Assembly (NCBI GenBank): GCA_029976025.1
Contig: JARKNX010000194.1
Location: 1 to 48,074, forward strand
Origin: Aggregatilineales bacterium
Lineage (GTDB): Bacteria > Chloroflexota > Anaerolineae > Aggregatilineales > Ch27
Length of the DNA stretch: 48,074 nucleotides
Direction: 5' to 3'
Part shown: positions 1 to 7,629 of the stretch, piece after piece
How the letters are laid out: each line of letters opens with the position of its first letter
Numbering within the stretch: position 1 is the first letter of the stretch
Translations under genes and position numbers: made by a program
The notes under the pieces: generated by a model
What the model was told of the DNA's origin: nothing
Databases searched by the model: none
What the model saw: only the letters and a program-made list of their open reading frames with translations

Positions 1-1
1 C

Positions 2-613
2 CATACCGGCTTTGTGGTGCAGGGTCCTCCGCTAATATATAACAATCCCTCGCGGGGGATTGCCCACCATGCGTTTCTGGCCGATGTTGTCCTGATCAGC
101 CAGGCCACGTACGAAAACTGCTCTCCTCAGATTCTCAACAGGCTGTGCAGCCCTTCCACTGTCATCATCGCCAATACAGCCGGCGCAGATTGTCTGGCCG
201 GGCTGGATGTGCAGGTGCTGCGGCCGTGGCAGTCGGTGAGCTTCGACCGGGCGCGGATCACGGCTATCCCCTCTCATCCGACGCGCTCTGCAACACTCTA
301 TGCGGGGGAAAGTCCGGCAGTTGGCTACTTGATCTCACTGGACTACTACGATCTGTATTATGCCGGGGACACTGTGCTGCTCCCGGACACGATGGCTTTG
401 CACCCCGATATTGCCATCCTTCCAGTGCGTAATGTGCGCACCGGCCTGCTGGATATTGAGCATGCGGTGGATGCGGTACGCAAGCTGCGACCCCGCTGGG
501 TGATTCCCAGCCACTGGAACGAGGGGAGCACCGGCCTGCTTGATGTGCGCACTTTCCGATCGGCGCTGGATGATCTGGTGGAAGTCGTCCTTCCCGCTGA
601 AGTCAGCCATTAA
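2..613 (+). CDS. Metallo-beta-lactamase-fold hydrolase-like protein, 5' partial, metal motif degraded
   Basis: The reading frame is open from the first bases of the window, so the true start lies upstream; the stop is TAA at 611-613. About 203 residues are visible. The family resemblance is to UlaG-type metal-dependent hydrolases: an AGDT motif (normally a metal-ligand Asp) in the middle and a PSHW motif near the C-terminus (normally a metal-ligand His). The family's main HxHxDH motif should follow the strand DVVLIS, but at bases 101-118 the residues are QATYEN, so none of the three His or the Asp remains. It may therefore be inactive or act without a binuclear metal centre. It is convergent with clpX, with a shared hairpin between them. 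Fold assignment is fairly secure; substrate is unknown. Confidence 0.7.
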   Translation, partial: HTGFVVQGPPLIYNNPSRGIAHHAFLADVVLISQATYENCSPQILNRLCSPSTVIIANTAGADCLAGLDVQVLRPWQSVSFDRARITAIPSHPTRSATLYAGESPAVGYLISLDYYDLYYAGDTVLLPDTMALHPDIAILPVRNVRTGLLDIEHAVDAVRKLRPRWVIPSHWNEGSTGLLDVRTFRSALDDLVEVVLPAEVSH

Positions 614-633
614 GTGGGGATCGTGAAGCAGAA

Positions 634-668
634 AACGGGCCTGGCATCGCGCAGATGTCAGGCCCGTT
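634..668 (-). terminator. Terminator of the tig-clpP-clpX operon
   Basis: Inverted repeat with arms at 634-643 and 659-668 (AACGGGCCTG / CAGGCCCGTT), extended inward by four more pairs. Read on the minus strand the hairpin is followed by TTTTC, which fits a Rho-independent terminator just past the clpX stop. On the plus strand it can also end the convergent hydrolase transcript, but no T-run follows there. Confidence 0.75.
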
Positions 669-698
669 GTGCTTCAAAGTGAAGGATATCAGCAATCG

Positions 699-1985
699 TC
701 AGGCGGCGCTGTCCAGCGTGCCATCCTCGGTCCATTCCAGAGCCGAGTCATTCGCGCTGAGGATTAGCGGGCGGGTGCGCCCTTCTATCGCGTCGCGATT
801 GATGATCACCCGTTTGATATCCGCGCGGCCTGGAATCTCGAACATCACATCAAGCAGCACGGTCTCGATGATGCTGCGCAGTCCACGGGCGCCGATCTCG
901 CGCTTGAGCGCGGCCTGCGCGGCGGCTTGCAGGGCATCGTCGGTGAAGATGAGCTCCACGCCGTCCAGCGCCAGGAGCTGTTGGTACTGCTTGGTGAGCG
1001 CGTTACGCGGCTCGATCAGGATGCGCATAAGGGCGTCCTCATCCAGCGGCTCGACATGGGTGACGACGGGGATGCGCCCCACCATCTCCGGGATCATGCC
1101 ATAGTGGATCAGGTCATCCGTCGTGATCTGCCGCAGTAGACTTGCCTCAGTGGCTTCTTCGCGGCTGTGCCCCTGGAAGCCGATTGAGCCTTTGACGCCG
1201 ATACGGCTGGCGATGATCTCATCGATGCCCGAGAACATACCCCCGCAGATGAACAGGATGTTGCTGGTGTTCATCTGGATGAATTCCTGGTGCGGATGTT
1301 TACGTCCACCCTGCGGAGGGATATTGGCGACTGTGCCTTCGATGATCTTGAGCAAAGCCTGCTGGACACCCTCACCGCTTACATCGCGCGTGATCGAGGG
1401 GTTATCGCCGCTTTTGCGAGCGATCTTATCGATCTCGTCAATGTAGATGATGCCTTTTTCCGCCCGCGAAACATCGAAATCAGCCGCCTGCAGGAGGCGC
1501 AACAGGATGTTTTCCACATCTTCGCCGACATACCCCGCCTCAGTGAGCGAGGTGGCGTCGGCAATGCAGAAGGGCACATCCAGGATGCGGGCGAAGGTCT
1601 GCGCCAGGAGTGTCTTGCCACAGCCGGTTGGCCCGATCAGCAGGATGTTGGTTTTTTCAATCTCAACCCCCGAGATCTGGCCGCCGGCGGCAACGCGCTT
1701 GTAGTGGTTATGCACGGCCACGCTGAGGACGCGCTTGGCCCGATCCTGCCCGATCACGTACTCGTTCAGGTATTCGTACAGCTCGCGCGGGGATGGCACG
1801 TGCTCGATCTGGAATTCAGCCTCGGCCTGCGGAGCAGGCGTTTCCTGTTCGAGCAATTGCAGACTCAGGTGGACGCATTCATTACAGATGAACACGCCAT
1901 CCGGCCCTGCGATCAGGTGGTTGACTTCGCCCTGCGTGCGATGGCAGAACGAACACCGTTGCTCGCCGGTGAGATACTGACTCAC
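699..1985 (-). CDS. clpX: ClpX, ATP-dependent Clp protease unfoldase subunit
   Basis: AAA+ hexameric unfoldase that recognises substrates and threads them into ClpP. The 428-residue length is normal. The N-terminal zinc-binding domain has Cys11, Cys14, Cys34 and Cys37. Walker A is GPTGCGKT at about 118-125 and Walker B is IIYIDEIDK at about 179-187. The pore loop GYVGED lies at 151-156, the RKH loop at about 228-230, and the IGF loop that docks on ClpP at about 268-270; sensor 2 (GARGLRS) is near the C-terminus. The start is GTG, overlapping the clpP TGA as GTGA, with GGAG a few bases upstream, so the two are probably translationally coupled. It is the last gene of tig-clpP-clpX. All motifs needed for activity are present. 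Confidence 0.97.
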   Translation of the reverse strand: MSQYLTGEQRCSFCHRTQGEVNHLIAGPDGVFICNECVHLSLQLLEQETPAPQAEAEFQIEHVPSPRELYEYLNEYVIGQDRAKRVLSVAVHNHYKRVAAGGQISGVEIEKTNILLIGPTGCGKTLLAQTFARILDVPFCIADATSLTEAGYVGEDVENILLRLLQAADFDVSRAEKGIIYIDEIDKIARKSGDNPSITRDVSGEGVQQALLKIIEGTVANIPPQGGRKHPHQEFIQMNTSNILFICGGMFSGIDEIIASRIGVKGSIGFQGHSREEATEASLLRQITTDDLIHYGMIPEMVGRIPVVTHVEPLDEDALMRILIEPRNALTKQYQQLLALDGVELIFTDDALQAAAQAALKREIGARGLRSIIETVLLDVMFEIPGRADIKRVIINRDAIEGRTRPLILSANDSALEWTEDGTLDSAA

Positions 1986-2602
1986 TTCTTATCTCCGTTC
2001 GACGATCCCTGGGGCGGTATCGGAATCTTGTTCGGCTCAAGCACCGCATCAATCAGACCGTATTCCACGGCGTGCTGAGCGGTCATGTAGATATCGCGGT
2101 CGGTGTCCTTCTCGATGACTGCGGCGGGCTGCCCGGTGTGCTGGACAAAGACCTCAATCAGACGTTTCTTGAGGCGTACAATTTCTTCCGCCTGGATCAC
2201 GATATCGGTCGCCTGACCCTGAACACCGCCGAGCGGCTGGTGCATGTGGATGGTGGCGTTGGGCAGGGCGAAACGGCGACCATGCGATCCAGCAGCCAGC
2301 AGCACCGTGCCAAAGCTGGCGGTCACGCCCACCGCCACTGTGCTGATAGGGGCGGCAATCTGCTGCATGGCGTCGTAGATTGCCAGACCGGCGTAGATAG
2401 CTCCGCCGGGCGAATTGATGAACATCTGGATTTCTTTTTTGTCATCTTCGCGGTTAAGGTACAGCAACTGGGCCACGATGAGGTTGGCAATCTGATCGCT
2501 GATGGGCGTACCCACGAAGATGATGCGTTCCTTCAGAAGCAGGGAGTAGATATCATAGGCGCGCTCCCCGCGACCGCTTGTTTCGATGACCATTGGGATC
2601 AT
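1982..2602 (-). CDS. clpP: ClpP, ATP-dependent Clp protease proteolytic subunit
   Basis: Serine peptidase that forms the tetradecameric barrel fed by ClpX. Starting at the ATG at 2602 the protein has 206 residues, the usual size. The catalytic triad can be placed by spacing: Ser96 in VTASFG, His121 in HMHQPLGG and Asp170 in DTDRD. The handle-region motifs INSPGG and GQATDI are present. The sequence around the nucleophile is VTASFG rather than the common QAASMG, but the Ser is kept. The frame stays open nine codons further up (to 2629), but AAAGGAG at 2611-2617 sits 8 bases before the ATG at 2602, so I use that start. It overlaps clpX by 4 bases and follows tig after an 83-base gap holding two hairpins. 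Confidence 0.96.
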   Translation of the reverse strand: MIPMVIETSGRGERAYDIYSLLLKERIIFVGTPISDQIANLIVAQLLYLNREDDKKEIQMFINSPGGAIYAGLAIYDAMQQIAAPISTVAVGVTASFGTVLLAAGSHGRRFALPNATIHMHQPLGGVQGQATDIVIQAEEIVRLKKRLIEVFVQHTGQPAAVIEKDTDRDIYMTAQHAVEYGLIDAVLEPNKIPIPPQGSSNGDKK

Positions 2603-2610
2603 GAGAAACT

Positions 2611-2617
2611 CTCCTTT
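2611..2617 (-). promoter_or_regulatory. Ribosome binding site deciding the clpP start
   Basis: AAAGGAG on the minus strand, 8 bases before the ATG at 2602. It favours that start over the in-frame upstream codon at 2629, which would place the binding site inside the coding region. Confidence 0.7.
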
Positions 2618-2620
2618 GGT

Positions 2621-2640
2621 GCGGCGCATCTGTGCGCCGC
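2621..2640 (-). other. Hairpin in the tig-clpP spacer, next to the clpP RBS
   Basis: Perfect 8-bp inverted repeat (GCGGCGCA / TGCGCCGC) with a 4-base loop. In the mRNA it ends 3 bases upstream of the AAAGGAG of clpP. There is no T-run, so it is not an obvious terminator. It could be an RNA-stability or processing element, or could modulate clpP translation. Confidence 0.5.
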
Positions 2641-2667
2641 GTTATGCTCACAATAATCACAGCACCG

Positions 2668-2684
2668 CCCCGTCAGTGACGGGG
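2668..2684 (-). other. Hairpin directly after the tig stop codon
   Basis: Perfect 7-bp stem (CCCCGTC / GACGGGG) with a 3-base loop, starting one base past the tig stop. It lacks a following T-run, so it is more likely a weak attenuator or a 3'-end stabilising stem than a full terminator. Confidence 0.45.
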
Positions 2685-2685
2685 G

Positions 2686-4227
2686 TTATTCCTCGACCGT
2701 CGACTCGGATGCCTCGGGCTGAGAGTCGATTGGGCCTGCAGCCTCAGGCTGGATGTCGCCCGGCTCTGCTGTCGCCTCGATTACCTCGGCCTGGGAGTCG
2801 TCCGGATCCGCCGGCTGCTCGACGGATTCTGATGCCGCAACCTCGTCTTCTACGAAAGGTGTCGGGCCAGTGGGCGGATTTTCGCCCTTGGCGATAGCGA
2901 CTACACGCTCCATGATCTGGTTGCTGAGCACCTCAGCGGTAAGATTCACCCGTGCCTCGTTATACTCGAACAGATACCCGGCAAGGGCTGCACGCAACTC
3001 TTCACTGCCATAGCTCAAGGCGCTTGAGCGTTCGCTCACTGCGCGCTGATAGGTGCGCTCGTCTACTTCAAGGCCCTCAGCCCGGACCAACGCGCCTACT
3101 GTCAGGGAACGCTTCAACCGTTTCTCTGCTGACGGACGAAATTCATTGCGCAGGTCTTCTTCAGTCTTCTGGAAGTAGTCCAGGTACGCTTCCAGCGTCA
3201 GTTTGTCCTGCTTGAGCCGCCGTTCAAGATTCTCTACCGCCTCATCAACAAATTCTTCGAGCATCATGTCGGGATACTCGATCGTGGTCTCTTCGACGAT
3301 CGTATCCAGCACAGCATCAGCATAGGCGGCATCGTTCTGCTGCCCTAATGTGTTGTGCAGGTCTTCGCGGATGCGTTCATACAGGGCGCTTACGGTCTCA
3401 ACACCTTCTTCCCCGAGATTTTTGACGAAGTCATCGTTCAGCTCAGGGAGTGTACGGGCAGAGACTTCGAGACAGGTGACGGTGAAGTTAACCGGCCTGC
3501 CCCGCAGCACTTCTACCACGTCGTCCCCTTCCGGGAGTGTCAGGGTGAAGGTGCGGGTATCGCCCGCCGCCATGCCCGTGATGGCCTCAGAAAAGCCGGG
3601 GACCGGCTCGCGAATTGTTTCGCCGAGCACGAACAGCCAATCCTTCAAATCAAACAACGGCCTTTCGAGCAGTTCCTTATTCTCTTCGGCGACCGTTTCG
3701 CCTTCCTCTACAACTGGCACGGCGTAGAGGCTCATCCTCACCTGATCGCCCTTTTCAGCCGGGCCTTCCTTGACCGCAGTTTCGGCTTTGTTGCTGCGCA
3801 TCATGGTGACGACTTCTTCAACCTGTTCATCCGAGATGACGACAGGCTCGTAGTCACGGCGCACTTCGCGGTAGTTGCCCAGCTCCACCCTGGGGGTGAG
3901 GGGGACGTGGAAGGTCAGGAGCAGCTCATCTTCAACTTTGACATCTTCTAGCTGTCCGGGGCCATAAGGCTCCAGTTCGCTTTGCTCCAGGGCCTCCTTA
4001 TAGACACGGGAGCCAAGCTGATCGATCGCTTCTTCAAAGATCGCGCTTTCGCCCAGGTAGCGAGACACAACGTTATAGGGGGCTTTGCCTTTGCGAAAGC
4101 CAGGGATATTGACACGCTTTGACAGGGTGCGAGCGGCGTCGACCTTAGCCTTATCCAGCTCAGCGATCTCGATCCCTACCTTGAGCTGCGCGATACGCTT
4201 TTCCAGAAGTTCAGTGTGTAAGTTCAA
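2686..4227 (-). CDS. tig: Trigger factor (ribosome-associated chaperone) with an acidic C-terminal tail
   Basis: Peptidyl-prolyl isomerase and chaperone that binds the ribosome exit tunnel. The ribosome-binding signature GFRKGKAP is at about residues 43-50 of the 513-residue form. A FKBP-type domain spans about 150-245 (motifs PVPGFSEAI and GMAAGDTRTF), and the helical C-domain runs to about 430. Beyond it is an acidic tail of roughly 65-70 residues, rich in Glu, Asp, Pro and Ser, built partly from imperfect repeats; usual trigger factors stop near 430-450. The TTG at 4227 is chosen because GAGG lies upstream and because the extended -10 at 4268-4276 would leave almost no leader for the alternative TTG at 4254. 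It is the first gene of tig-clpP-clpX. Confidence 0.95.
   Translation of the reverse strand: MNLHTELLEKRIAQLKVGIEIAELDKAKVDAARTLSKRVNIPGFRKGKAPYNVVSRYLGESAIFEEAIDQLGSRVYKEALEQSELEPYGPGQLEDVKVEDELLLTFHVPLTPRVELGNYREVRRDYEPVVISDEQVEEVVTMMRSNKAETAVKEGPAEKGDQVRMSLYAVPVVEEGETVAEENKELLERPLFDLKDWLFVLGETIREPVPGFSEAITGMAAGDTRTFTLTLPEGDDVVEVLRGRPVNFTVTCLEVSARTLPELNDDFVKNLGEEGVETVSALYERIREDLHNTLGQQNDAAYADAVLDTIVEETTIEYPDMMLEEFVDEAVENLERRLKQDKLTLEAYLDYFQKTEEDLRNEFRPSAEKRLKRSLTVGALVRAEGLEVDERTYQRAVSERSSALSYGSEELRAALAGYLFEYNEARVNLTAEVLSNQIMERVVAIAKGENPPTGPTPFVEDEVAASESVEQPADPDDSQAEVIEATAEPGDIQPEAAGPIDSQPEASESTVEE
2690..2860 (-). repeat. Imperfect repeats encoding the acidic tail of trigger factor
   Basis: Three related segments beginning near 2711, 2741 and 2784 follow the pattern CCTCGGSCTGRGAGTCG with substitutions. 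They encode related acidic Pro/Ser-containing units. The repeats lie inside the tig reading frame and preserve it. Confidence 0.55.
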
Positions 4228-4267
4228 GGGAGCAACCTCAGCATGCGAGTACAACTTAAGGACGCGG

Positions 4268-4276
4268 ATTATAGCA
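4268..4276 (-). promoter_or_regulatory. Extended -10 promoter of the tig-clpP-clpX operon
   Basis: TGCTATAAT on the minus strand, a perfect -10 hexamer with the TGn extension. No convincing -35 is seen. Predicted transcription start is near 4261, giving a leader of about 34 bases to the TTG at 4227. Confidence 0.6.
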
Positions 4277-4336
4277 TTTGCCCGGGGCCCCTGCCAGCGC
4301 GGCTGGCCGTCTCTTACGGCGATCTAACATGCAAAG

Positions 4337-4359
4337 GAGCGCCAGTGGTTGAGGCGCTC
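4337..4359 (-). terminator. Terminator after tRNA-Leu
   Basis: 7-bp stem (GAGCGCC / GGCGCTC) with a 9-base loop, followed on the minus strand by CTTTG. It lies between the tRNA 3' end and the tig promoter, so it separates the two transcripts. Confidence 0.6.
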
Positions 4360-4376
4360 ACAGGGGCTTGTTGCGA

Positions 4377-4458
4377 TGGGGAAGGCGGGACTCGAACCCG
4401 CACGGAGAACTCCACATGATCCTAAGTCATGCGCGTCTGCCATTTCCGCCACTCCCCC
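4377..4458 (-). tRNA. tRNA-Leu (anticodon UAG)
   Basis: The minus strand folds as a class II tRNA. The acceptor stem pairs GGGGGAG with CTTCCCC, with discriminator A at 4377. The anticodon stem CATGA/TCATG closes the loop CTTAGGA, so the anticodon is TAG, reading CUA/CUN leucine codons. The variable arm is long, as expected for leucine, and the T arm contains GGTTCGAGTCC. The 3' CCA is not encoded. A good promoter lies just upstream. Confidence 0.95.
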
Positions 4459-4471
4459 GAATCAGGGGGTC

Positions 4472-4500
4472 ATTATAAGCAATAACCTATGGGGAGACAA
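4472..4500 (-). promoter_or_regulatory. Promoter of tRNA-Leu
   Basis: On the minus strand TTGTCT (4495-4500), a 17-base spacer, then a perfect TATAAT (4472-4477). The predicted start falls a few bases before the tRNA 5' end at 4458. Confidence 0.72.
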
Positions 4501-4552
4501 TACTCAACTGGAGGTCGAATTGAGCGACAGGTGAACTGGATGAGGGGGTGAT

Positions 4553-5758
4553 TTAATCCGCCAATGCGATCTGAGGAAGCACGAATGAGAAAGTGCTGCC
4601 TTTGCCGGGCGTGCTTTCTACATGAATGGTGCTGTTCAACTGTTCCATGATCTGCTGTGCCAGCGTCAGGCCGACGCCGACGCCGCTGAAACGGCGCGTG
4701 GAAGACGCTTCTACCTGGTAGAAAGTCTCGAAGATATGGACAAGTTGATCTTCCGGGATGCCGATGCCGTAATCCCGAACGCCAACCCAGATTGTGCCAT
4801 CGTCACGCGGCTCAACCCGGACTTCAACCGGTTTCCTGTTGGGGCTGAACTTGAGCGCATTGTCCAGCAGATGCTGAAGCACCTGAGTCACGCCGCGTTT
4901 GTCGGCCAGCACCAGCGGTAGATGAACGGGACAAATTTTGTGAATACGCTGATAATTCTCTGCTGAGAGCCAGCTTCGCTCCAGCTTATGAATAGCCACC
5001 TCGACACACTCGCTGAGAGCCACCGGCTCCAGGCGCAAGTTCTGATATTCGGTCAACTGGGTGATACTGGTGACTGTGTTCTCCAGCCTGCCGATGGCCT
5101 GGGTAGCCATATCGAACAGGGTGGCGCTGGTGCTGGAAGTCTCCTCATCGACGACCTCTTTGAGCAGCGCGACAGATGATTTGACCTGTAACACAGGGGT
5201 GCGAAGCTCGTGGCTGACATTGCGGACAATAGCCAGTTTGGCCAGGTTAAGATCGCGCGCCGCTTTCTGGGGGCCTTCCATCTGCTGAACGTATTCCGCC
5301 AGATCGCGCTCCAGACGGCGGTTAGCGCGCCGTAGCGCGTCGAAGCGCCTGCGGGTCTCCACAGCCTGGCGCAGCCGGATGAGCAGCTCGCGACTGTTAA
5401 CCGGGCTGACCAGGCATTCGTCCGCGCCCGCCTCCAGAAATTCCAGCCGGAGGCCCGCATCGCCCGCAATGACGATCACGGGAAGGTATCCCAGCGACTC
5501 ATCACGTTTGAGCCTGTGGCAGATCGAGGATGCATCAGGCAAGCCGGCCCCCAGCACAACGACTGATGACGGCACCTGCCGGACTTTCTCCGGCAGGTCT
5601 GCCCCCTGCGATTCTAACAGAATGTGGAAGCCCTCACCGTCCAGGAAGGTCTGAACGGCTTTTGCGCTGGCAGGATCAGGCTCGACGATCCATATCACTG
5701 GCCCACGCACGTCTGCGACTGGTCGCGGCTCTGGTTTGATCTTTGAGGAACTCGCCAT
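4553..5758 (-). CDS. Soluble hybrid sensor histidine kinase with a degenerate N-terminal receiver domain
   Basis: 401 residues, no membrane segment. Residues about 20-130 have the fold pattern of a response-regulator receiver, but the key residues are gone: the acidic pair is Glu26-Pro27, the phospho-acceptor position is Gly70 (VVVLGAGLP) and the conserved Lys is Ser118 (CLVSPVN). A coiled linker follows at 135-175. The HisKA H-box is intact (NVSHELRTP, His183). The ATPase has an N-box (LLDNALKFSPN), G1 (VRDYGIGIP), an F-box (IFETFYQVE) and G2 (GVGVGLTLA). So the kinase should be active while the receiver cannot be phosphorylated normally and may sense a ligand or partner. No cognate response regulator is adjacent. 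Confidence 0.88.
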   Translation of the reverse strand: MASSSKIKPEPRPVADVRGPVIWIVEPDPASAKAVQTFLDGEGFHILLESQGADLPEKVRQVPSSVVVLGAGLPDASSICHRLKRDESLGYLPVIVIAGDAGLRLEFLEAGADECLVSPVNSRELLIRLRQAVETRRRFDALRRANRRLERDLAEYVQQMEGPQKAARDLNLAKLAIVRNVSHELRTPVLQVKSSVALLKEVVDEETSSTSATLFDMATQAIGRLENTVTSITQLTEYQNLRLEPVALSECVEVAIHKLERSWLSAENYQRIHKICPVHLPLVLADKRGVTQVLQHLLDNALKFSPNRKPVEVRVEPRDDGTIWVGVRDYGIGIPEDQLVHIFETFYQVEASSTRRFSGVGVGLTLAQQIMEQLNSTIHVESTPGKGSTFSFVLPQIALAD

Positions 5759-5984
5759 GATCTGTTCTGCGCACCCCGCCCGATTGCTGATGGCGATAGT
5801 ACCACGAATATATGCGCAGTAACAGCGGCGGCCAGTTTTGATGTTCTAACCAATTATCGTGCAGTTGCCCATCCCTCGCGGGGAGGCTGGCAGGCATTAC
5901 GCCAGCACCGCCCGGCAAGAGGCAGCGCCTTCAATCCGGCCAGACTCAAGAATTCGGGAGGGCCGTGCAGCATTCCATCCATGC

Positions 5985-7190
5985 TTATGCGCACCGGCCA
6001 ATAGTCTGGCAGATCTGCCGCAAATGCAGGCGATCGTGCGTGGCAGTGAAATCCGCCATCTCCAACAGTGTCGTAGGGCCGAAAATGCTGTGGCGGGCCG
6101 GGCGGAACCAGGCATCAGGGGGCAGCGCCTCCAGGAAAGCGATCGTCTTACGCCGCTCGGCCAGAAATTGCTCCGCCGGATCGTGCAGCGCGGCCACATC
6201 GCAGGCGATCTGTCCCGGCCCCGGAGGGGCGAGCGGAGCGGAGAGGAACGGATTATCCTCGGCGGCGATACGTTCCAGGCGCGGGCGTTGTACAGCGGCT
6301 TCGCTGTCGCGCAGGTGGCACACAACTTCGAGGGGCGACCATTCAGCCGGGTCGGGGTGCTGCCACCACTGCTCCGGAGCGTACTCCTGGAGCAAGCCGT
6401 ATAACGCGCCAACATTTCCCAGCAGACGGGGGACGATCATGGATGGCTGTAAGGGGAGCGGCTGCAGCGTTTCCAGCCAGCCCTGGCTGCGCACTTTGAG
6501 CACGAAGTCGTTCAAAGTCCCTTCGCCGTCCGGAATGATATCTTCCGATTCGCGCGGGGTGCCGTCCGGACGAATCCAGAAGGTATTGAGGCCGGCGCGC
6601 TGAGCCGGAGTGATGTCGTTCACCCAATCGTCGCCGACCATGAGCGCTTCATTGTTGGCGATGCCCAGCCGGCCCAGAATTTCCTCATAATAGTGCGGCG
6701 TTGGCTTGGCGAAGTGGAAGTTCTCAATATGGGTCACCAGCGTGTAAGCAGTTAGATCGGTCGGCAGCTCCCCCCAGCCCAGACGCCAGGAGGTCGCCTC
6801 GGCGGAGAATAACGGATTGGTGGCGATGACGATCTGGTAACCGGCCTGACGCAGCCAGTCCAGCAGCATCGGCGCGGCCTCGCGCGGCTGCACATGCTGG
6901 CGCATCTGGGCGTAGACTTCGTCATAGAAAGCCTGGAAGTAGATCATGGCTGTTTCACGATCGACTCCCCAGCGCCGGGTGACGATATCCAGGAATACTT
7001 CGATGTTGCTCTGGGCCGGGTCCACGCTGGATGACACCCCGGCCATGGCCGCTGCCAGGCCGCGCCCTGCGTCTGGCTGGCCAGTAATCCGGGCGAAGAA
7101 GGTGTTCCAGGCGTCGAAGCTGTGCCCAACCCGGTTCAGAGGGTTGGAGAGGAGCGTATCATCAAGATCGAGCAGAATAGCTTTAATCAT
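5985..7190 (-). CDS. HAD-superfamily hydrolase fused to a DinB-like domain
   Basis: 401 residues in two domains. Residues 1-230 are a HAD phosphatase-like hydrolase: motif I DLDDT (Asp8, Asp10), motif II ATNP (Thr124), motif III Lys162 in AKPTP, motif IV GDDWVND (186-192), with a helical cap between I and II. Residues about 250-401 resemble the DinB/YfiT four-helix family, whose metal is held by three His; His292 (VVCHLRD), His385 and His389 (HDRLH) fit. DinB-like enzymes include thiol-dependent transferases. A two-domain protein suggests a HAD step coupled to a metal- or thiol-dependent step, but no substrate can be named. Its ATG overlaps the stop of the upstream Cys-rich gene (ATGATTAA), so they are translationally linked. 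Confidence 0.85.
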   Translation of the reverse strand: MIKAILLDLDDTLLSNPLNRVGHSFDAWNTFFARITGQPDAGRGLAAAMAGVSSSVDPAQSNIEVFLDIVTRRWGVDRETAMIYFQAFYDEVYAQMRQHVQPREAAPMLLDWLRQAGYQIVIATNPLFSAEATSWRLGWGELPTDLTAYTLVTHIENFHFAKPTPHYYEEILGRLGIANNEALMVGDDWVNDITPAQRAGLNTFWIRPDGTPRESEDIIPDGEGTLNDFVLKVRSQGWLETLQPLPLQPSMIVPRLLGNVGALYGLLQEYAPEQWWQHPDPAEWSPLEVVCHLRDSEAAVQRPRLERIAAEDNPFLSAPLAPPGPGQIACDVAALHDPAEQFLAERRKTIAFLEALPPDAWFRPARHSIFGPTTLLEMADFTATHDRLHLRQICQTIGRCA

Positions 7191-7539
7191 CGGTATCTTC
7201 CAGTGCTTGTTTGAACAGGTCCAGGCCCGGTCGTTCCGCCGCGCACCGGGCGCAGCCGATGTAGGGGTCTTCTATTGGCACGGCGTGTTTGTTACAGAAG
7301 GCCGTCAGTGATTTGCGCCGTCCGAGGCCCATGAAGGCCGGCCTGATGATCAATTCCAGACGTAGATCGGGACTGGCGTTGGCAGCCACAACAGCGGGCA
7401 CCGGGCAGTCTTTGCAGTCTTCGGGCCTCCAGGGTAGGGATTGCGGGTTTCCTTTTATCAGACGACATTCCTGAACGTGGCTGTCCCGGTGGAAGTTAGC
7501 GTAGTAGTATGGACATTCCTTGCCGGCTGGCGTTCGCAT
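7183..7539 (-). CDS. Cys-rich small protein, unknown function
   Basis: 118 residues from the ATG at 7539, which has AGGAG about 10 bases upstream; the in-frame TTG three codons earlier is too close to that site. Seven Cys: Cys9, Cys25, a CxxC at 42-45, Cys82 (with His85, CNKH) and a CxxC at 96-99. The N-terminal CPYYY and C-terminal IGCARC motifs look like metal- or cluster-binding elements, perhaps two zinc knuckles or an Fe-S site. There is no signal peptide, so it is cytoplasmic. It overlaps the HAD-DinB gene by 8 bases. I do not recognise the family. Confidence 0.75.
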   Translation of the reverse strand: MRTPAGKECPYYYANFHRDSHVQECRLIKGNPQSLPWRPEDCKDCPVPAVVAANASPDLRLELIIRPAFMGLGRRKSLTAFCNKHAVPIEDPYIGCARCAAERPGLDLFKQALEDTDD

Positions 7540-7578
7540 AGACCACAATCTCCTAGCGATGAAAGACGGGGTTAGGCG

Positions 7579-7602
7579 AAGGCCCGCACGGGGGCGGGCC
7601 TT
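7579..7602 (-). terminator. GC-rich hairpin after efp
   Basis: 9-bp stem (AAGGCCCGC / GCGGGCCTT) with a 6-base loop, 27 bases past the efp stop. No T-run follows on the minus strand, so termination may be partial and the Cys-rich gene and HAD-DinB gene could still be co-transcribed with efp. Confidence 0.5.
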
Positions 7603-7629
7603 AGATCATCACCGTTGTCTGCCGGGGCG

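Noticed and set aside
4228..4254. Upstream TTG start for trigger factor at 4254
   Set aside because: It would leave only about 7 bases of leader after the extended -10 promoter and has no RBS; the TTG at 4227 has GAGG upstream and matches the family N-terminus.
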